From contig NZ_QGTX01000001.1 of NCBI RefSeq assembly GCF_003182485.1, positions 434,001 to 498,000 on the forward strand: 64,000 nt of DNA. The letters run 5' to 3'. Under the pieces are notes generated by a model that ran no database searches, was not told the origin of the DNA, and was given only the letters and a program-made list of their open reading frames with translations. Positions 25,259 to 36,689 of the stretch are shown in pieces; the stretch's first letter is position 1; every line of letters begins with the position of its first letter. The DNA is from Geodermatophilus normandii (GTDB lineage: Bacteria; Actinomycetota; Actinomycetes; Mycobacteriales; Geodermatophilaceae). Made by a program: the position numbers and the translations under genes.

Positions 25259-26473
25259 GTGAGTGCTGCCGTGGGTGCGTCCAGGAGCGGGCCCGGGCCC
25301 GCGGCCGCACGTCCGATCCCTCCCCCACCGACCCCGGGACGGCCGCGCACCGCGGTCGTCGCCGACCACGCGGGCCTCGACGCGCTGGCCGGGGCCTGGG
25401 ACGACCTCTGGCGCCGCACCCCGGCCGCCACCGCGTTCCAGACGCACGCGTGGAGCAGCGCCTGGGCCCGGGCCTACGTCCCCGCCGGGCGGCTCGCCGT
25501 CGTCACGGTGTGGACCGGTGACACGCTCGTCGCCGCCGCGCCCCTGCACCGGGTGCGCCGCGGTCCGGTCGTGACCCTCGCGCCGCTGGGCGGCCCCCTC
25601 AGCGACTCCACCGACGTCCTGGTCGACCCGCGGGTCCCGGACGCGGGGGCGCGGCTCGCCGAGGCGCTGCTGCGGGTGCCCGGGTGGCGGGTCCTGGACC
25701 TGCCGGAGGTCCTGCCCGGCTCCGCCGCGCAGGCGTGGTCGCGGACCTGGCCCGGCCGGGTCCGCCGCGCACCGTCGTCGCTGAACCTGCAGCTCCCCGT
25801 GCTGCCGCAGGCCGACGTCCTCGCGCGGGTCCCCGCCCGGACGGCGGGGACGCTGCGCCGCAAGCTGAAGAAGGTCGACCGGGCCGGCATCGAGCGCACC
25901 GAGCTGACGCCCGACGCCGTGCCCGCCGCCGTGCCCGAGCTGGTCCGGCTGCACGAGGCGCAGTGGGCGGGCCGGCGCGGCAACCCGGAGCACCTCACCG
26001 CGCGGTTCCGCACGTTCCTCACCGGGGCCCTGGTGCCGATGGTGGAGCGCGGCCAGGCGGTGGTGGTGGAGTACCGTCTGGACGGCCGGCTGGTGGCCAG
26101 CGAGGTCGACCTCGTCGGGGAGCGGCAGCTGGCCTACTACCTCGCCGGCATCGACCCCTCGCTGCGGCAGGCCATCGACACCTCGGTGCTGCTCGTGAGC
26201 GGCGCGCTGGGACTGGCCCGCCGGCTGGGGCTGGCGGAGTACTCGTTCCTGCGGGGCGACGAGGACTACAAGCTGCGCTGGCGCCCCGACCACGTGACCG
26301 CCGAGCGGGTGCTGCTCGCGCGGCCGGGGCTGCTGGGGTCGGGCGGCTACCTCCCCGTGACCGCCGCGTCCTCCGCCGTCATGGCCCTCGCCCGGCGGGT
26401 GCTGGCGGGCCGCGCTCGGGAGCTGGCCCGGGCGGTCATGCACCGCGTCCGGCAGCTCCGCGCGAGCGGGTAG
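25259..26473 (+). CDS. GNAT-fold acyltransferase of the CelD/BioF2-like family
   Basis: The GTG at 25259 follows GGAGAAGGGG. The 404-residue protein has the FemAB/CelD-like double-GNAT layout. It includes ATAFQTHAWSSAWARAYVPAG at the start and ARTAGTLRRKLKKVDRAGIER in the middle. Acetyl-CoA-binding type strands YYLAGIDPSLRQAIDTSVLL and the C-terminal EYSFLRGDEDYKLRW block follow. The last block is nearly diagnostic for this group, often linked to polysaccharide or cell-envelope modification. Substrate unknown. The N-terminal 30 residues are Pro/Ala-rich. Confidence 0.8.
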   Translation: MSAAVGASRSGPGPAAARPIPPPPTPGRPRTAVVADHAGLDALAGAWDDLWRRTPAATAFQTHAWSSAWARAYVPAGRLAVVTVWTGDTLVAAAPLHRVRRGPVVTLAPLGGPLSDSTDVLVDPRVPDAGARLAEALLRVPGWRVLDLPEVLPGSAAQAWSRTWPGRVRRAPSSLNLQLPVLPQADVLARVPARTAGTLRRKLKKVDRAGIERTELTPDAVPAAVPELVRLHEAQWAGRRGNPEHLTARFRTFLTGALVPMVERGQAVVVEYRLDGRLVASEVDLVGERQLAYYLAGIDPSLRQAIDTSVLLVSGALGLARRLGLAEYSFLRGDEDYKLRWRPDHVTAERVLLARPGLLGSGGYLPVTAASSAVMALARRVLAGRARELARAVMHRVRQLRASG

Positions 26474-26531
26474 CTCGCCCGGACCGGGGGTCCACCCGGC
26501 CGGGGACGCGCGGGCCGCGGGGACGCCAGGC

Positions 26532-26837
26532 ATGATCACCCCCATGGCCCGCAAGCAGAAGCCGCCGTTGACCTGGAAGCTGCTGGGGACCGGCTCGGCG
26601 ACCCTCTCCGGCATCGCCGTCCGCAAGCTCACCGACGCGGCCTGGTACGCGGCCCGCGGCAAGACCCCGCCGAAGAACCCCGCCGCACCGGGCGTCACGT
26701 GGCCCGAGGCGCTGGCCTGGGCGGCGTTCTCCGGGCTCACGGTGGCCGGTGGCCGGCTGCTGGCCGCCCGGGGTGCCGCCGCGGCCTACCAGTCCCTGAC
26801 CGGAAAGCTCCCGCCCGGGCTCAACGAGGCCGGCTGA
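26532..26837 (+). CDS. DUF4235 small membrane protein
   Basis: The ORF is 101 residues from the ATG at 26532; a second ATG at 26544 (MARKQKPPLTW) may be the true start. The conserved DUF4235 pattern is clear: TWKLLGTGSATLSGIAVRKL, then ARGKTPPKNPAAPGVTWPEA, then LAWAAFSGLTVAGGRLLAAR. Two membrane helices are likely. The family is restricted mainly to actinobacteria and has no known function. It is a single gene, convergent with ppx. Confidence 0.85.
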   Translation: MITPMARKQKPPLTWKLLGTGSATLSGIAVRKLTDAAWYAARGKTPPKNPAAPGVTWPEALAWAAFSGLTVAGGRLLAARGAAAAYQSLTGKLPPGLNEAG

Positions 26838-26916
26838 GGCGGCGGAGCCGACGGTCCCGCGGCCCCTTCCCGGGTCCCGCCCCGAGCCTGCGAGGGGTGG
26901 GGAGGAAGGGGGTCCT

Positions 26917-27867
26917 TCATCCGCGGGCGAGCCGCAGCGCGATGCCGTCGAGGATGTCGTGCTCGCTGACGACGACCTCGTCCAGGGCGAAGGCGTCCAT
27001 GACCACCCGCAGCACCAGCGCGCCGGCGCCGATGACGTCGACCCGGCCGGGGTGCATCACCGCGGAGGCGGCCCGCCGCTCGCGGGTGGCGGTCAGCAGC
27101 CCCGCGGTGACCGAGCGGACGGCGCCCACCGGGATGCGCGAGCCGTGGATGGCCTCGGCGTCGTAGCCCGGCAGCCGCAGCGCGAGGGCGGCCACGGTGG
27201 TCACCGAGCCGGCGAGGCCCACGAGGGTGGCCGCCTCGCCCACCGGGACCGCCGCGGCGACCTCGGCCAGCGCGGCCCGGATGTCGGCCTCGGAGGACCC
27301 GATCTCGTCCGCCGTCGGCGGGTCGCCGTGCAGGTGGCGCTCGGTCAGCCGCACGCACCCGACGTCCACCGAGCGCGCGGCGCGCACGCCGGCGGCGTCG
27401 CCGAGGACGAACTCGGTGGACCCGCCGCCGATGTCGACGACGAGGTACGGCGGGCGCGGGGGCGGGCCGCCGTGGGCGGCGGCCGCGGCGTCGAGGGAGG
27501 CGGTGGCGCCGAGGAAGGACAGCCGCGCCTCCTCGTCCCCGGCGACGACGTCGGGCGGCTGGCCGAGCGTGGCCTGCACCATCGCCTCGAAGTCGGCGCG
27601 GTTGGCGGCGTCGCGGGTGGCGCTGGTGGCGACCATCCGCACGGCGGTGGCGCCGAGGTCGCGGGCCTGGGCGGCGTACTCGGCGAGCACCACGCGGGTG
27701 CGCTCGATGGCCTCGGGCGCCAGGCGGCCGGTGGCGTCCACGCCCTGGCCGAGCCGGACGACCTCCATCCGGCGCAGCAGGTCGGTGTGCGCACCCTCGG
27801 GCGGCACGTCGGCGACCAGGAGGCGGATGGAGTTGGTGCCGCAGTCGACGGCGGCCACACGGGTCAC
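26917..27867 (-). CDS. ppx: Exopolyphosphatase / guanosine pentaphosphatase family
   Basis: The 316-residue protein starts at the GTG at 27867 with GGAGGAGGC upstream, overlapping the DUF501 stop by 4 bases. The ASKHA-fold phosphate loops are visible: VAAVDCGTNSIRLLVAD, YLVVDIGGGSTEFVLGD and GLAGSVTTVAALAL. Relatives hydrolyse inorganic polyphosphate or pppGpp; the short actinobacterial form (like Rv1026, from memory) prefers short chains. It ends the eno-divIC-DUF501-ppx operon. Confidence 0.92.
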   Translation of the reverse strand: MTRVAAVDCGTNSIRLLVADVPPEGAHTDLLRRMEVVRLGQGVDATGRLAPEAIERTRVVLAEYAAQARDLGATAVRMVATSATRDAANRADFEAMVQATLGQPPDVVAGDEEARLSFLGATASLDAAAAAHGGPPPRPPYLVVDIGGGSTEFVLGDAAGVRAARSVDVGCVRLTERHLHGDPPTADEIGSSEADIRAALAEVAAAVPVGEAATLVGLAGSVTTVAALALRLPGYDAEAIHGSRIPVGAVRSVTAGLLTATRERRAASAVMHPGRVDVIGAGALVLRVVMDAFALDEVVVSEHDILDGIALRLARG

Positions 27868-28385
27868 GACGCCTCCTCCGGCTGCGCGCAGGGGCCGGCG
27901 GCCCACCACTCCCCCATCTCGGCCACCGCGCGGTCACCGACCGGGTTGACGCCCGGCCCCGCGGCGAGCGCGTGACCGGCCAGGGCGTGCAGGCACTTGA
28001 CCCGGTCGGGCATGCCGCCGGCGGTGCTGCGGGTGGGCAGCTCGCCCAGGGCGTCGCGCTCGGCCAGGTATGCCTCGTGCGCCGCCCGGTAGGCCGCGGC
28101 GAGGTCGGCGTCGGTGCCCAGGTCGGCCTGCCACTCGCGCATGCGGCCGGCCGACTCCAGCCGGCTGGCGGCCGCCGACGCGCGCGGGCAGGTCAGGTAG
28201 TACAGCGTCGGGAACGGCGTGCCGTCCTCCAGCCGCGGGGAGGTCTGGACGACGTCGGGCTGGCCGCACGGGCACCGGTGCGCCACCGCCCGGACCGCGC
28301 GCGGCGGCCGGCCGAGCTGCCGGCCGACGAGCTCCCGCTCCTCCGGGGTGATCGGCTCGGAGACCCGCTGTCCCGGGGCGGTCAC
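27864..28385 (-). CDS. DUF501 family protein
   Basis: The 173-residue protein carries the DUF501 hallmarks: VGRQLGRPPRAVRAVAHRC, then CPCGQPDVVQTSPRLEDGTP, FPTLYYLTCPRASAAASRLE, and GGMPDRVKCLHALAGHALA. The Cys/His residues in these blocks could bind a metal. It sits between divIC and ppx with 4-base overlaps on both sides, the arrangement known in mycobacteria. Function is unknown, possibly linked to polyphosphate or cell division by context only. Confidence 0.92.
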   Translation of the reverse strand: MTAPGQRVSEPITPEERELVGRQLGRPPRAVRAVAHRCPCGQPDVVQTSPRLEDGTPFPTLYYLTCPRASAAASRLESAGRMREWQADLGTDADLAAAYRAAHEAYLAERDALGELPTRSTAGGMPDRVKCLHALAGHALAAGPGVNPVGDRAVAEMGEWWAAGPCAQPEEAS

Positions 28386-28927
28386 CCGTCCTCCCCGTCG
28401 GCGTCGGCCACCGAGCCGAGCAGCTCCTCGTACCAGCGGCGCGGAGCGGCGTCGAGGGCAGCGGGCAGCGTGCCGGCGTCACCCTCGGCCGCCTCGCCGT
28501 CGACCACGACGACGAGCCGGTCACCGGGCAGCACGTAGGCCAGCCGCTCGCGGGCCTCGCGGGCGGTCCAGGCGGGATCGGACTGGCGCTCGAGCTCGGC
28601 CTGCAGGTCGGTGATGCGCTCGTCGTAGGCGGTGCTCTCGGCCGCCAGCCGGGCGATCTCGGCGCGCCCCTCCAGCCACTGCCGCACGGGACCGGCGAGG
28701 GTCAGCGACAGCAGCAGGAGCAGGCCGACGAAGACGACGGCCCGGCCGGTGAACAGCGGCCGGCGGGCCGCCGCGGGACGGGCGGGCGTGCGTGGCGTGC
28801 GCCGGCCGGGACGCCGGGCGTCGGGACGGCTGCCGGCGCCCGACCGCGTCCCGGCCGGGACGGGCCGGGACGCGGCGTGCGACAGCGGGCGGCCGGTCGA
28901 GCGCCGCCGCCCCGTACCGGCGCTCAC
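28382..28927 (-). CDS. Septum formation initiator family protein (FtsB/DivIC type)
   Basis: The 181-residue bitopic protein has a 57-residue basic, Pro/Arg-rich cytoplasmic N terminus. One membrane helix follows (AVVFVGLLLLLSLTLAGPV), then a coiled coil (IARLAAESTAYDERITDLQ), and the conserved ARERLAYVLPGDRLVVVV end. DivIC/FtsB works with FtsL and FtsQ at the division septum. The GTG start at 28927 lies 4 bases after the eno stop. It overlaps DUF501 by 4 bases, so it is in the eno operon. Confidence 0.88.
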   Translation of the reverse strand: MSAGTGRRRSTGRPLSHAASRPVPAGTRSGAGSRPDARRPGRRTPRTPARPAAARRPLFTGRAVVFVGLLLLLSLTLAGPVRQWLEGRAEIARLAAESTAYDERITDLQAELERQSDPAWTAREARERLAYVLPGDRLVVVVDGEAAEGDAGTLPAALDAAPRRWYEELLGSVADADGEDG

Positions 28928-28931
28928 CGGG

Positions 28932-31007
<2,076 letters not shown>

Positions 31008-31015
<8 letters not shown>

Positions 31016-31931
31016 GGGCGGCCGGCGCCGCCGCGTCGGCGGCCGCGTCCAGCTCACCGGCGTAGCGGCGCACGGCCTCGCGCAGCGCGTCCTCGGCGTC
31101 CCAGCCGCGCTGCTCGGCCGCGGCGACGACGGCCAGCAGCCGCTCCCCCAGCTCCTCCGGCGAGGTGGAGCCCAGGTCGGCCGGCTCCGGCGTGGGGAAC
31201 CCGGCGCGCGCGGCCCGCCGCACCAGCGCGGACCCCCAGGCGGTGGCCGGCTGCGAGCGCGAGACGCCCTCGGTGGGCGAGCGCCGCTGCTTCTCGGCCT
31301 TCTTGATCTCCTCCCAGCCCGCCTCGACGCCGGCGACGTCGCGCGGGCCGGCGTCGCCGAACACGTGCGGGTGCCGGCGGACGAGCTTGTCCACCAGGTC
31401 ACCGGCCACGTCGTCGACGTCGAACCGCCGGCCCTCCCCCGCCTCCGCGGCGACCCGCGCGTGGAAGACCACCTGCAGCAGCACGTCGCCGAGCTCCTCG
31501 CGCATCGCGACCGGGTCGTCGTCGACGATCGCGTCGTAGGCCTCGTGCGCCTCCTCGAGCAGGTAGCCGCGCAGCGAGGCGTGCGTCTGCTCGGCGTCCC
31601 AGGGACAGCCGCCGGGCGAGCGCAGCCGGTCCATGACGGCCACGACGTCGAGCAGGCGGGCGCCGGGGGGCTCGGGCGCGGCCTCGGCGACGGGCGCGCC
31701 GGGCACCTCCTCCCCCGGGCCGGCCAGCACGGCGACCGCACCGGGCAGCGCGTCCGCGGCCGCGGCGTCGGGCACGTCGGTGACCTCGCGGCCGGCGGCC
31801 CGCAGGGCCTCGGCGGTGGCCGCCGCGCCGGGCAGCGCGGCGAGCGGGCGGTCGGCGAGCGCGGCCCAGCCGGCGGGACCGAGCAGGCCGGGCAGCCGCG
31901 CGCTGACCGGGACGACGACGGCGACGGGCAC
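31008..31931 (-). CDS. mazG: Nucleoside triphosphate pyrophosphohydrolase MazG
   Basis: The 307-residue protein has a 90-residue N-terminal extension weakly like a tetrapyrrole-methylase remnant, as in mycobacterial MazG. The MazG domain begins at LRSPGGCPWDAEQTHASLRG. The metal-binding acidic blocks LLEEAHEAYDAI and MREELGDVLLQVVFHARVA follow, then RRHPHVFGD. The second MazG half is degenerate after GWEEIKKAEKQRR. It hydrolyses NTPs/dNTPs to NMP and pyrophosphate, cleaning damaged nucleotides. It starts 6 bases after the lipoprotein gene's stop, so the two are cotranscribed. Confidence 0.92.
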
Positions 31932-31937
31932 CGCGCG

Positions 31938-32942
31938 TCAGCCCCCGGTGCCGGGCGCGGTCGCCGGAGCGGCGCCGGTGCCGTCGTCGAGCAGGTCGAC
32001 CACGCCGCCCTGGGCCTCCTGCACGACGTCCTCGTCGGTGAACTCGCCGTAGCGCGGGTTGACGGTGACGCCCACGTCGTCGCGGACGCCGTCGACGACG
32101 GTGGCCCCCGCCTCCTCCGCGCCGGTCGCCGCCTCGCTCTCCAGCTGCGGGCGGACCTCCTCGAACGACGGCGTGACCCGCTGCCCGACGAAGGCGACGA
32201 CCACGCCCTGCAGGTCGGGGACGGTGACGCTGAAGCCGGTGTTCGGCGCGGCGGCGGTGACGCCCTCGGCCAGCGGCGGCGGCACGTCGGCGGTGCCGGT
32301 GGGCTGCAGCGCCGGGAGGTTCACCTCGCCCGGGTAGCGGGCCGCGACGGCCGGGTAGGACGCCGGGGCGGCGGCCAGCTCGGCGACGACGGCGTCGGCG
32401 GTGAGCTGGTCGGGGACGACGAAGTAGCCGAGCTCGACCTGCTCGAGGCTGCCGCGCACCTCCTCGTAGCGGGCGCGCAGCGCGGCGTCGTCGGTGCCCG
32501 GGTCCTCCCCCGAGGCGACGCCGAGCTCCCGGCGCAGCAGCTGCTGGCGGGCGCTCTCCCGGACGTCCTCGGGCGAGTACCCCTGCGCCGCGGCCTGGGC
32601 GTAGAGCTCGGCCTCGTCCCGGCCGGCCAGGGCCGCGTCGACGAAGGCGGTGACGTCGGCGTCGGTGACCTCGACGTCGTTGCGCCGCGCCGCCTCGGCG
32701 TAGAGCTCCTCGCGCACGAGCAGCGTGAGCACCTGACGGGTGAAGCCGCTGCCGGCGCCGCCGACCGCCTCGGCGACCGCCGGGTCGGCCAGCCGCTCGT
32801 CGACGGCGGACTGCAGCTCGGCCACCGTCACCTGCTCCTCGCCGACGTACGCGGCGACGTTGGGCGAGGTCCGGCAGCCGGCCAGTGCGGCGACGGCGGC
32901 CAGGCCGACGGCGAGCGACGTGGTCAGCCGGCGGGTCAGCAC
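31938..32942 (-). CDS. SurA N-terminal-domain lipoprotein (peptidyl-prolyl isomerase-like)
   Basis: The GTG at 32942 gives 334 residues (a GTG at 32960 is an alternative). A lipobox LAGC ends the signal peptide (Cys23), so it is a membrane-anchored lipoprotein. After VAAYVGEEQVTVAELQSAVD comes the SurA/PrsA-type helical chaperone region (VLTLLVREELYAEAARRN; YSPEDVRESARQQLLRREL). A parvulin-like middle is degenerate. It should help exported proteins fold. The position beside mazG matches the lpqU slot of mycobacteria, though it is not clearly an orthologue. Confidence 0.85.
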   Translation of the reverse strand: MLTRRLTTSLAVGLAAVAALAGCRTSPNVAAYVGEEQVTVAELQSAVDERLADPAVAEAVGGAGSGFTRQVLTLLVREELYAEAARRNDVEVTDADVTAFVDAALAGRDEAELYAQAAAQGYSPEDVRESARQQLLRRELGVASGEDPGTDDAALRARYEEVRGSLEQVELGYFVVPDQLTADAVVAELAAAPASYPAVAARYPGEVNLPALQPTGTADVPPPLAEGVTAAAPNTGFSVTVPDLQGVVVAFVGQRVTPSFEEVRPQLESEAATGAEEAGATVVDGVRDDVGVTVNPRYGEFTDEDVVQEAQGGVVDLLDDGTGAAPATAPGTGG

Positions 32943-33096
32943 GTGCGGAGCGTGCCACACCCGGTGTGGTGCACGGCGCAGGCGGCGGGCCACCCGGGAG
33001 GGTGGTGTCCCCAGGAGGGGGGATGGCCGCGGTCCCGGCCGCTGCCAGCATCGCCGGCATGCCGCCGTCCGCCCGCGCGCGCCCGGGCCCCCGGGC

Positions 33097-33717
33097 GTGA
33101 CCGTCACCGTCGTGCCCCTGGTGGCCGGCGACGACGAGCTCGCGCGCGCGGAGTCGGTGCTCACGCCCGGCGAGCTCGCCCGCGCCCGCCGCGGGACGCC
33201 CGCCGTCCACCGGCGCCGGGTCCTGCTGCGTGCCGCCCTGCGGACCGCGCTCGCCGCCGAGCTGGGCACCGACCCGCGCCGGGTGCCGCTCACCACCGCC
33301 GCCACGGGCCGCCCGGAGCTGCCGGCGGCCACGCGCCTGGACGCCGGCTGCTCGGCCGGCGGCGACCTGGGCGTGGTCGCGGTGGGCCGCCGTTCCCGGA
33401 TCGGCGTCGACCTGGAGCCGGTGGCGCCCTGGACGCCGGACGTCGCCGACGAGGGCTGGCTGTCCCCCGTCGAGCTGCGGGCGATAGCCGCCCTGCCGCC
33501 CGCCGCCCGCCCGGCCGCGGCCACCCGCGCCTGGACCCGCAAGGAGGCCGTCCTCAAGGCCCGCGGCACCGGCCTGCGCGACGACCCGGCCGCCGTGGTC
33601 ACCGCCGTCGGGCGCACCGGCGGGACGGTGGCCGGCTGGTCCCTGCACGACGTGCCCGTTCCCGACGGGTGGGTGGCCAGCCTCGCGGTCGCCCCTGACG
33701 AGGAGACCCCCCGATGA
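33097..33717 (+). CDS. 4'-Phosphopantetheinyl transferase, Sfp type
   Basis: The 206-residue enzyme starts at the GTG at 33097. The two catalytic signatures are RIGVDLEPVAPW (GVDLE at 103-107) and WTRKEAVLKARGTGL (W146, K149, E150, K154). ARTAL-type substrate-contact residues lie near HRRRVLLRAALRTALA. It transfers phosphopantetheine from CoA to a carrier-protein Ser. The stop overlaps the ATG of the next gene by 4 bases, and that gene has a carrier domain, so it is almost certainly the dedicated activator. The pair is inserted between the lipoprotein gene and mfd. Confidence 0.92.
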   Translation: MTVTVVPLVAGDDELARAESVLTPGELARARRGTPAVHRRRVLLRAALRTALAAELGTDPRRVPLTTAATGRPELPAATRLDAGCSAGGDLGVVAVGRRSRIGVDLEPVAPWTPDVADEGWLSPVELRAIAALPPAARPAAATRAWTRKEAVLKARGTGLRDDPAAVVTAVGRTGGTVAGWSLHDVPVPDGWVASLAVAPDEETPR

Positions 33718-36689
33718 CGCTCGCCCCCGCCGCTCCCCAGCTCGCGCTCTTCCGGGCCCGCTGCGAGGAGGTGGCCGGCACCGCCCTGGACGCGCCCGGA
33801 GCCCTGCACGCCTTCTCGGTCGAGCGGCCCGCGGAGTTCTGGCGCACCCTGCTCGACTGGTCCGGGGTGCCGTGGTCCGGCTCGGCCGACGTCGTCCTCA
33901 CCGGCACCGACGTCGAGACCGCCCGCTTCTTCCCCGACCTGCGGCTGAACTACGCCGAGGCGCTGCTGCGCCCGCTGGAGGGCGCCGGGGACGACGCGCC
34001 CGCGCTCACCGCGGTGCACGCCGACCGCCCGGCCGACTCCTGGACCCGCGGCGAGCTGCGCGACGCCGTCGCGCGGACGGTGACCGCGCTGCGCCGGCTC
34101 GGGCTCGCCGAGGGCGACCGGGTGGTGCTCATCGCCGGCAACACCGGCGAGACCGCCGTGGCCGCCCTCGCCGTGGCCGCCATCGGGGCCGCCGTCTCCA
34201 CCGCCGCACCGGACATGGGCGCGGCGTCCCTGCTGGGCCGCTTCGGCCAGGTCGACCCGGCGGTGCTCGTCCTCGACCGCCGGGCGGTCGGCGACGACGT
34301 CGTCGCCGAGGTCGTCGCCGGCCTGCCGACCCTGCGCCGGGTCCTGCTGCTCGACGACGGTCCCCTGCCCGACCTCGGCCTGCCGGTGGACCGGCTGGCC
34401 GACGCCACCGCGGACGCCGAGCCCACCCGCGACTGGCCGCGGCACGCCTTCGACACCCCGCTGTTCGTGATGTTCTCCTCGGGCACCACCGGCCCGCCGA
34501 AGGCGATGGTGCACGGCGCCGGCGGCACGCTCCTCGAGCACGTCAAGGAGCACCGGCTGCACGTCGACCTCGGCCCCGGCGACACGCTCTACTTCCACAC
34601 CACCACCGCCTGGATGATGTGGAACTGGCAGCTGTCGGCCCTGGTCACCGGCGCGCACGTCGTCGTCTACGACGGTCCCGTCGCCGGCCCGGAGACGCTG
34701 TGGGAGCTGGCGGCCGACCACGGCGTCACCGTCTTCGGCACCAGCCCGGCCTACCTGCAGCTCGGCCAGGACGCCGGTCTGCGTCCCGCCGAGGCCGCCG
34801 ACCTCTCCCGGCTGAGGGCCGTGCTCTCCACCGGCGCCGTCCTGCACGACTGGCAGTTCGACTGGGTGGCCGAGGCCGTCGGCCCGGTGCCGCTGCAGTC
34901 GATCTCCGGCGGCACGGACATCATCGGCTGCTTCGTCCTCGGCGCCCCCGACCGGCCGGTCCGCCGGGGCCGCAGCCAGACCCGCAGCCTCGGCCTCGAC
35001 GTGGCGGCGGTCGACGAGGACGGCCGCGAGGTCGTCGGGCAGGTCGGCGAGCTCGTGTGCCGGCGCCCCTTCCCCAGCCGTCCCGTCGGTTTCCTGCGCG
35101 ACCCCGACGGCCGCCGCTTCCACGACGCCTACTTCGCCGACCACCCCGGGATGTGGACCCACGGCGACCTGGTCGAGTTCGACGCCGACGGCTCCTCGCG
35201 GCTGCACGGGCGCTCCGACGGCGTCCTCAACATCGACGGCCTGCGCATCGGGCCCAGCGAGATCTACACCGTCCTGCGGCAGGTGCCCGAGATCGCCGAC
35301 GCGATGGCGGTGGAGCAGCGCGACGGCAGCCGGCCCGGGGGCTCGCGCATGGTGCTCCTGGTCGTCCTGCGCGAGGGCGCCCGGCTCGACGGCGGCCTGG
35401 ACCGCACGATCCGGCGCACGCTGCGCCGGGAGGCGTCGGCGGCGCACGTGCCCTCGCTGGTCGTCGCGGTCGGCGACCTGCCGCTGACCCACAACGGGAA
35501 GCGCTCCGAGCGCGCGGCCCGCGACGCCGTCAACGGCGACCCGATCGCCAACGCCGTCGCGCTGCGGAACCCCGGGTGCCTGGAGGAGATCGGCCGGGCG
35601 GTCGCCGCGGCCTCCGCCGCGCCGGCCGCGCCGGAGGAGGACGACGGCCTGGTCGGCCGGGTCTCCCGCATCTGGTGCGAGGTGCTGGGCCTGCGCTCCG
35701 CCGACCCCGACGACGACTGGTCCGACCTCGGCGGGACCTCCCGCCAGGTGCTCAGCCTGCTGCGCCGGGTGCGCCTGGAGCTCGACGCCGACGTCCCGGT
35801 GCAGCGCTTCGCCGAGGACCCGACGCCGGCCGGCCTGGCCCGGGCCGCGGAGGCCGCGACCTCCGCCGCCCCGGCGGGCGTGGCCGTCCTGCGCGCCGGG
35901 GAGGGCCGCCCGGTGTTCCTCGTGCCGGACGCCTGGGGCCAGCTCAACCTGTACGCGGGGCTGGTCGACCGGCTCGCCACCGCGCGGCCGGTGGTCGGCC
36001 TGCGGCTGCCGCTGCTGGACGCCGAGGGGCGGCACCGCACCGTCGAGGACGTCGCCGCCGACGCGCTGGCGCAGGTGCGCGAGACCCAGCCGGAGGGCCC
36101 CTACACGCTGCTCGGCTACTCCTTCGGCGGCCTGGTGGCCTACGAGGTCGCGACCCGGCTGCGCGCCGCGGGCGCGGCGGTCGGCTGCCTGGGCCTGCTC
36201 GACGCCCGGCCGCCGCAGGCGGCACTGCGCCGCTGGGAGGTCGAGCGGGTCCGCTGGGCCGGCCGCTGGGCCACGCTGCGCTCCGGCGACCCGCTGCGCA
36301 GCGCGCTGCGGCGGCTGACCGGCCGGCGACGGCCGCCGGCACCCGCGACCGCCCCCGCGGCGCCGGACCCCGAGCTGCGCTTCTTCCTCGGGACGCAGGA
36401 GGTGTCGGAGGCCTACCGGCCCGGCCGCTTCGACGGGCCGGTCGACTACTTCCTGGCCGAGGGCTCACGGGCGGCGGCGTCCCGGACCCTGGGCGCCTGG
36501 CGGCGCCGGGTCCGGGAGCTGCGGGTCGTCGACGTCCCCGGCTGGCACGGCGACCTCGACGACGAGCGGATCGGCATGCTCAGCGACCGGCACGTCGGCA
36601 CGCTGGCCGGCCACGTCTCCGCGGCCCTGGACCAGGAGGCCTCCGGGGTCGGCCCCGTCCAGGGCACCGCCCTGAGCCAGCTGTACTGA
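33714..36689 (+). CDS. NRPS-like enzyme: adenylation, carrier and thioesterase domains
   Basis: This 991-residue protein has three domains. Residues 1-625 are an acyl-adenylating domain related to acetoacetyl-CoA synthetase (LNYAEALLRPLEG; FVMFSSGTTGPPKAMVHG near 250; SISGGTDIIGCF; GRSDGVLNIDGLRIGPSE; LTHNGKRSERAARD with the late Lys). About 645-715 is a carrier with DDDWSDLGGTSRQVL, the phosphopantetheine Ser at 676. About 730-985 is a thioesterase with LLGYSFGGLVAYE (nucleophile S803) and GWHGD (H945). There is no condensation or ketosynthase domain. It should load one carboxylic acid and release or couple it, as in compact A-T-TE synthetases. The acid is unknown. Confidence 0.9.
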   Translation: MTLAPAAPQLALFRARCEEVAGTALDAPGALHAFSVERPAEFWRTLLDWSGVPWSGSADVVLTGTDVETARFFPDLRLNYAEALLRPLEGAGDDAPALTAVHADRPADSWTRGELRDAVARTVTALRRLGLAEGDRVVLIAGNTGETAVAALAVAAIGAAVSTAAPDMGAASLLGRFGQVDPAVLVLDRRAVGDDVVAEVVAGLPTLRRVLLLDDGPLPDLGLPVDRLADATADAEPTRDWPRHAFDTPLFVMFSSGTTGPPKAMVHGAGGTLLEHVKEHRLHVDLGPGDTLYFHTTTAWMMWNWQLSALVTGAHVVVYDGPVAGPETLWELAADHGVTVFGTSPAYLQLGQDAGLRPAEAADLSRLRAVLSTGAVLHDWQFDWVAEAVGPVPLQSISGGTDIIGCFVLGAPDRPVRRGRSQTRSLGLDVAAVDEDGREVVGQVGELVCRRPFPSRPVGFLRDPDGRRFHDAYFADHPGMWTHGDLVEFDADGSSRLHGRSDGVLNIDGLRIGPSEIYTVLRQVPEIADAMAVEQRDGSRPGGSRMVLLVVLREGARLDGGLDRTIRRTLRREASAAHVPSLVVAVGDLPLTHNGKRSERAARDAVNGDPIANAVALRNPGCLEEIGRAVAAASAAPAAPEEDDGLVGRVSRIWCEVLGLRSADPDDDWSDLGGTSRQVLSLLRRVRLELDADVPVQRFAEDPTPAGLARAAEAATSAAPAGVAVLRAGEGRPVFLVPDAWGQLNLYAGLVDRLATARPVVGLRLPLLDAEGRHRTVEDVAADALAQVRETQPEGPYTLLGYSFGGLVAYEVATRLRAAGAAVGCLGLLDARPPQAALRRWEVERVRWAGRWATLRSGDPLRSALRRLTGRRRPPAPATAPAAPDPELRFFLGTQEVSEAYRPGRFDGPVDYFLAEGSRAAASRTLGAWRRRVRELRVVDVPGWHGDLDDERIGMLSDRHVGTLAGHVSAALDQEASGVGPVQGTALSQLY

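Noticed and set aside
32943-36035. Very long open frame on the minus strand continuing upstream of the SurA-like gene, opposite the NRPS-like gene
   Set aside because: It is a GC-driven shadow: residues are Arg/Gly/Ala-biased with no domains, and the plus-strand gene has all expected motifs.
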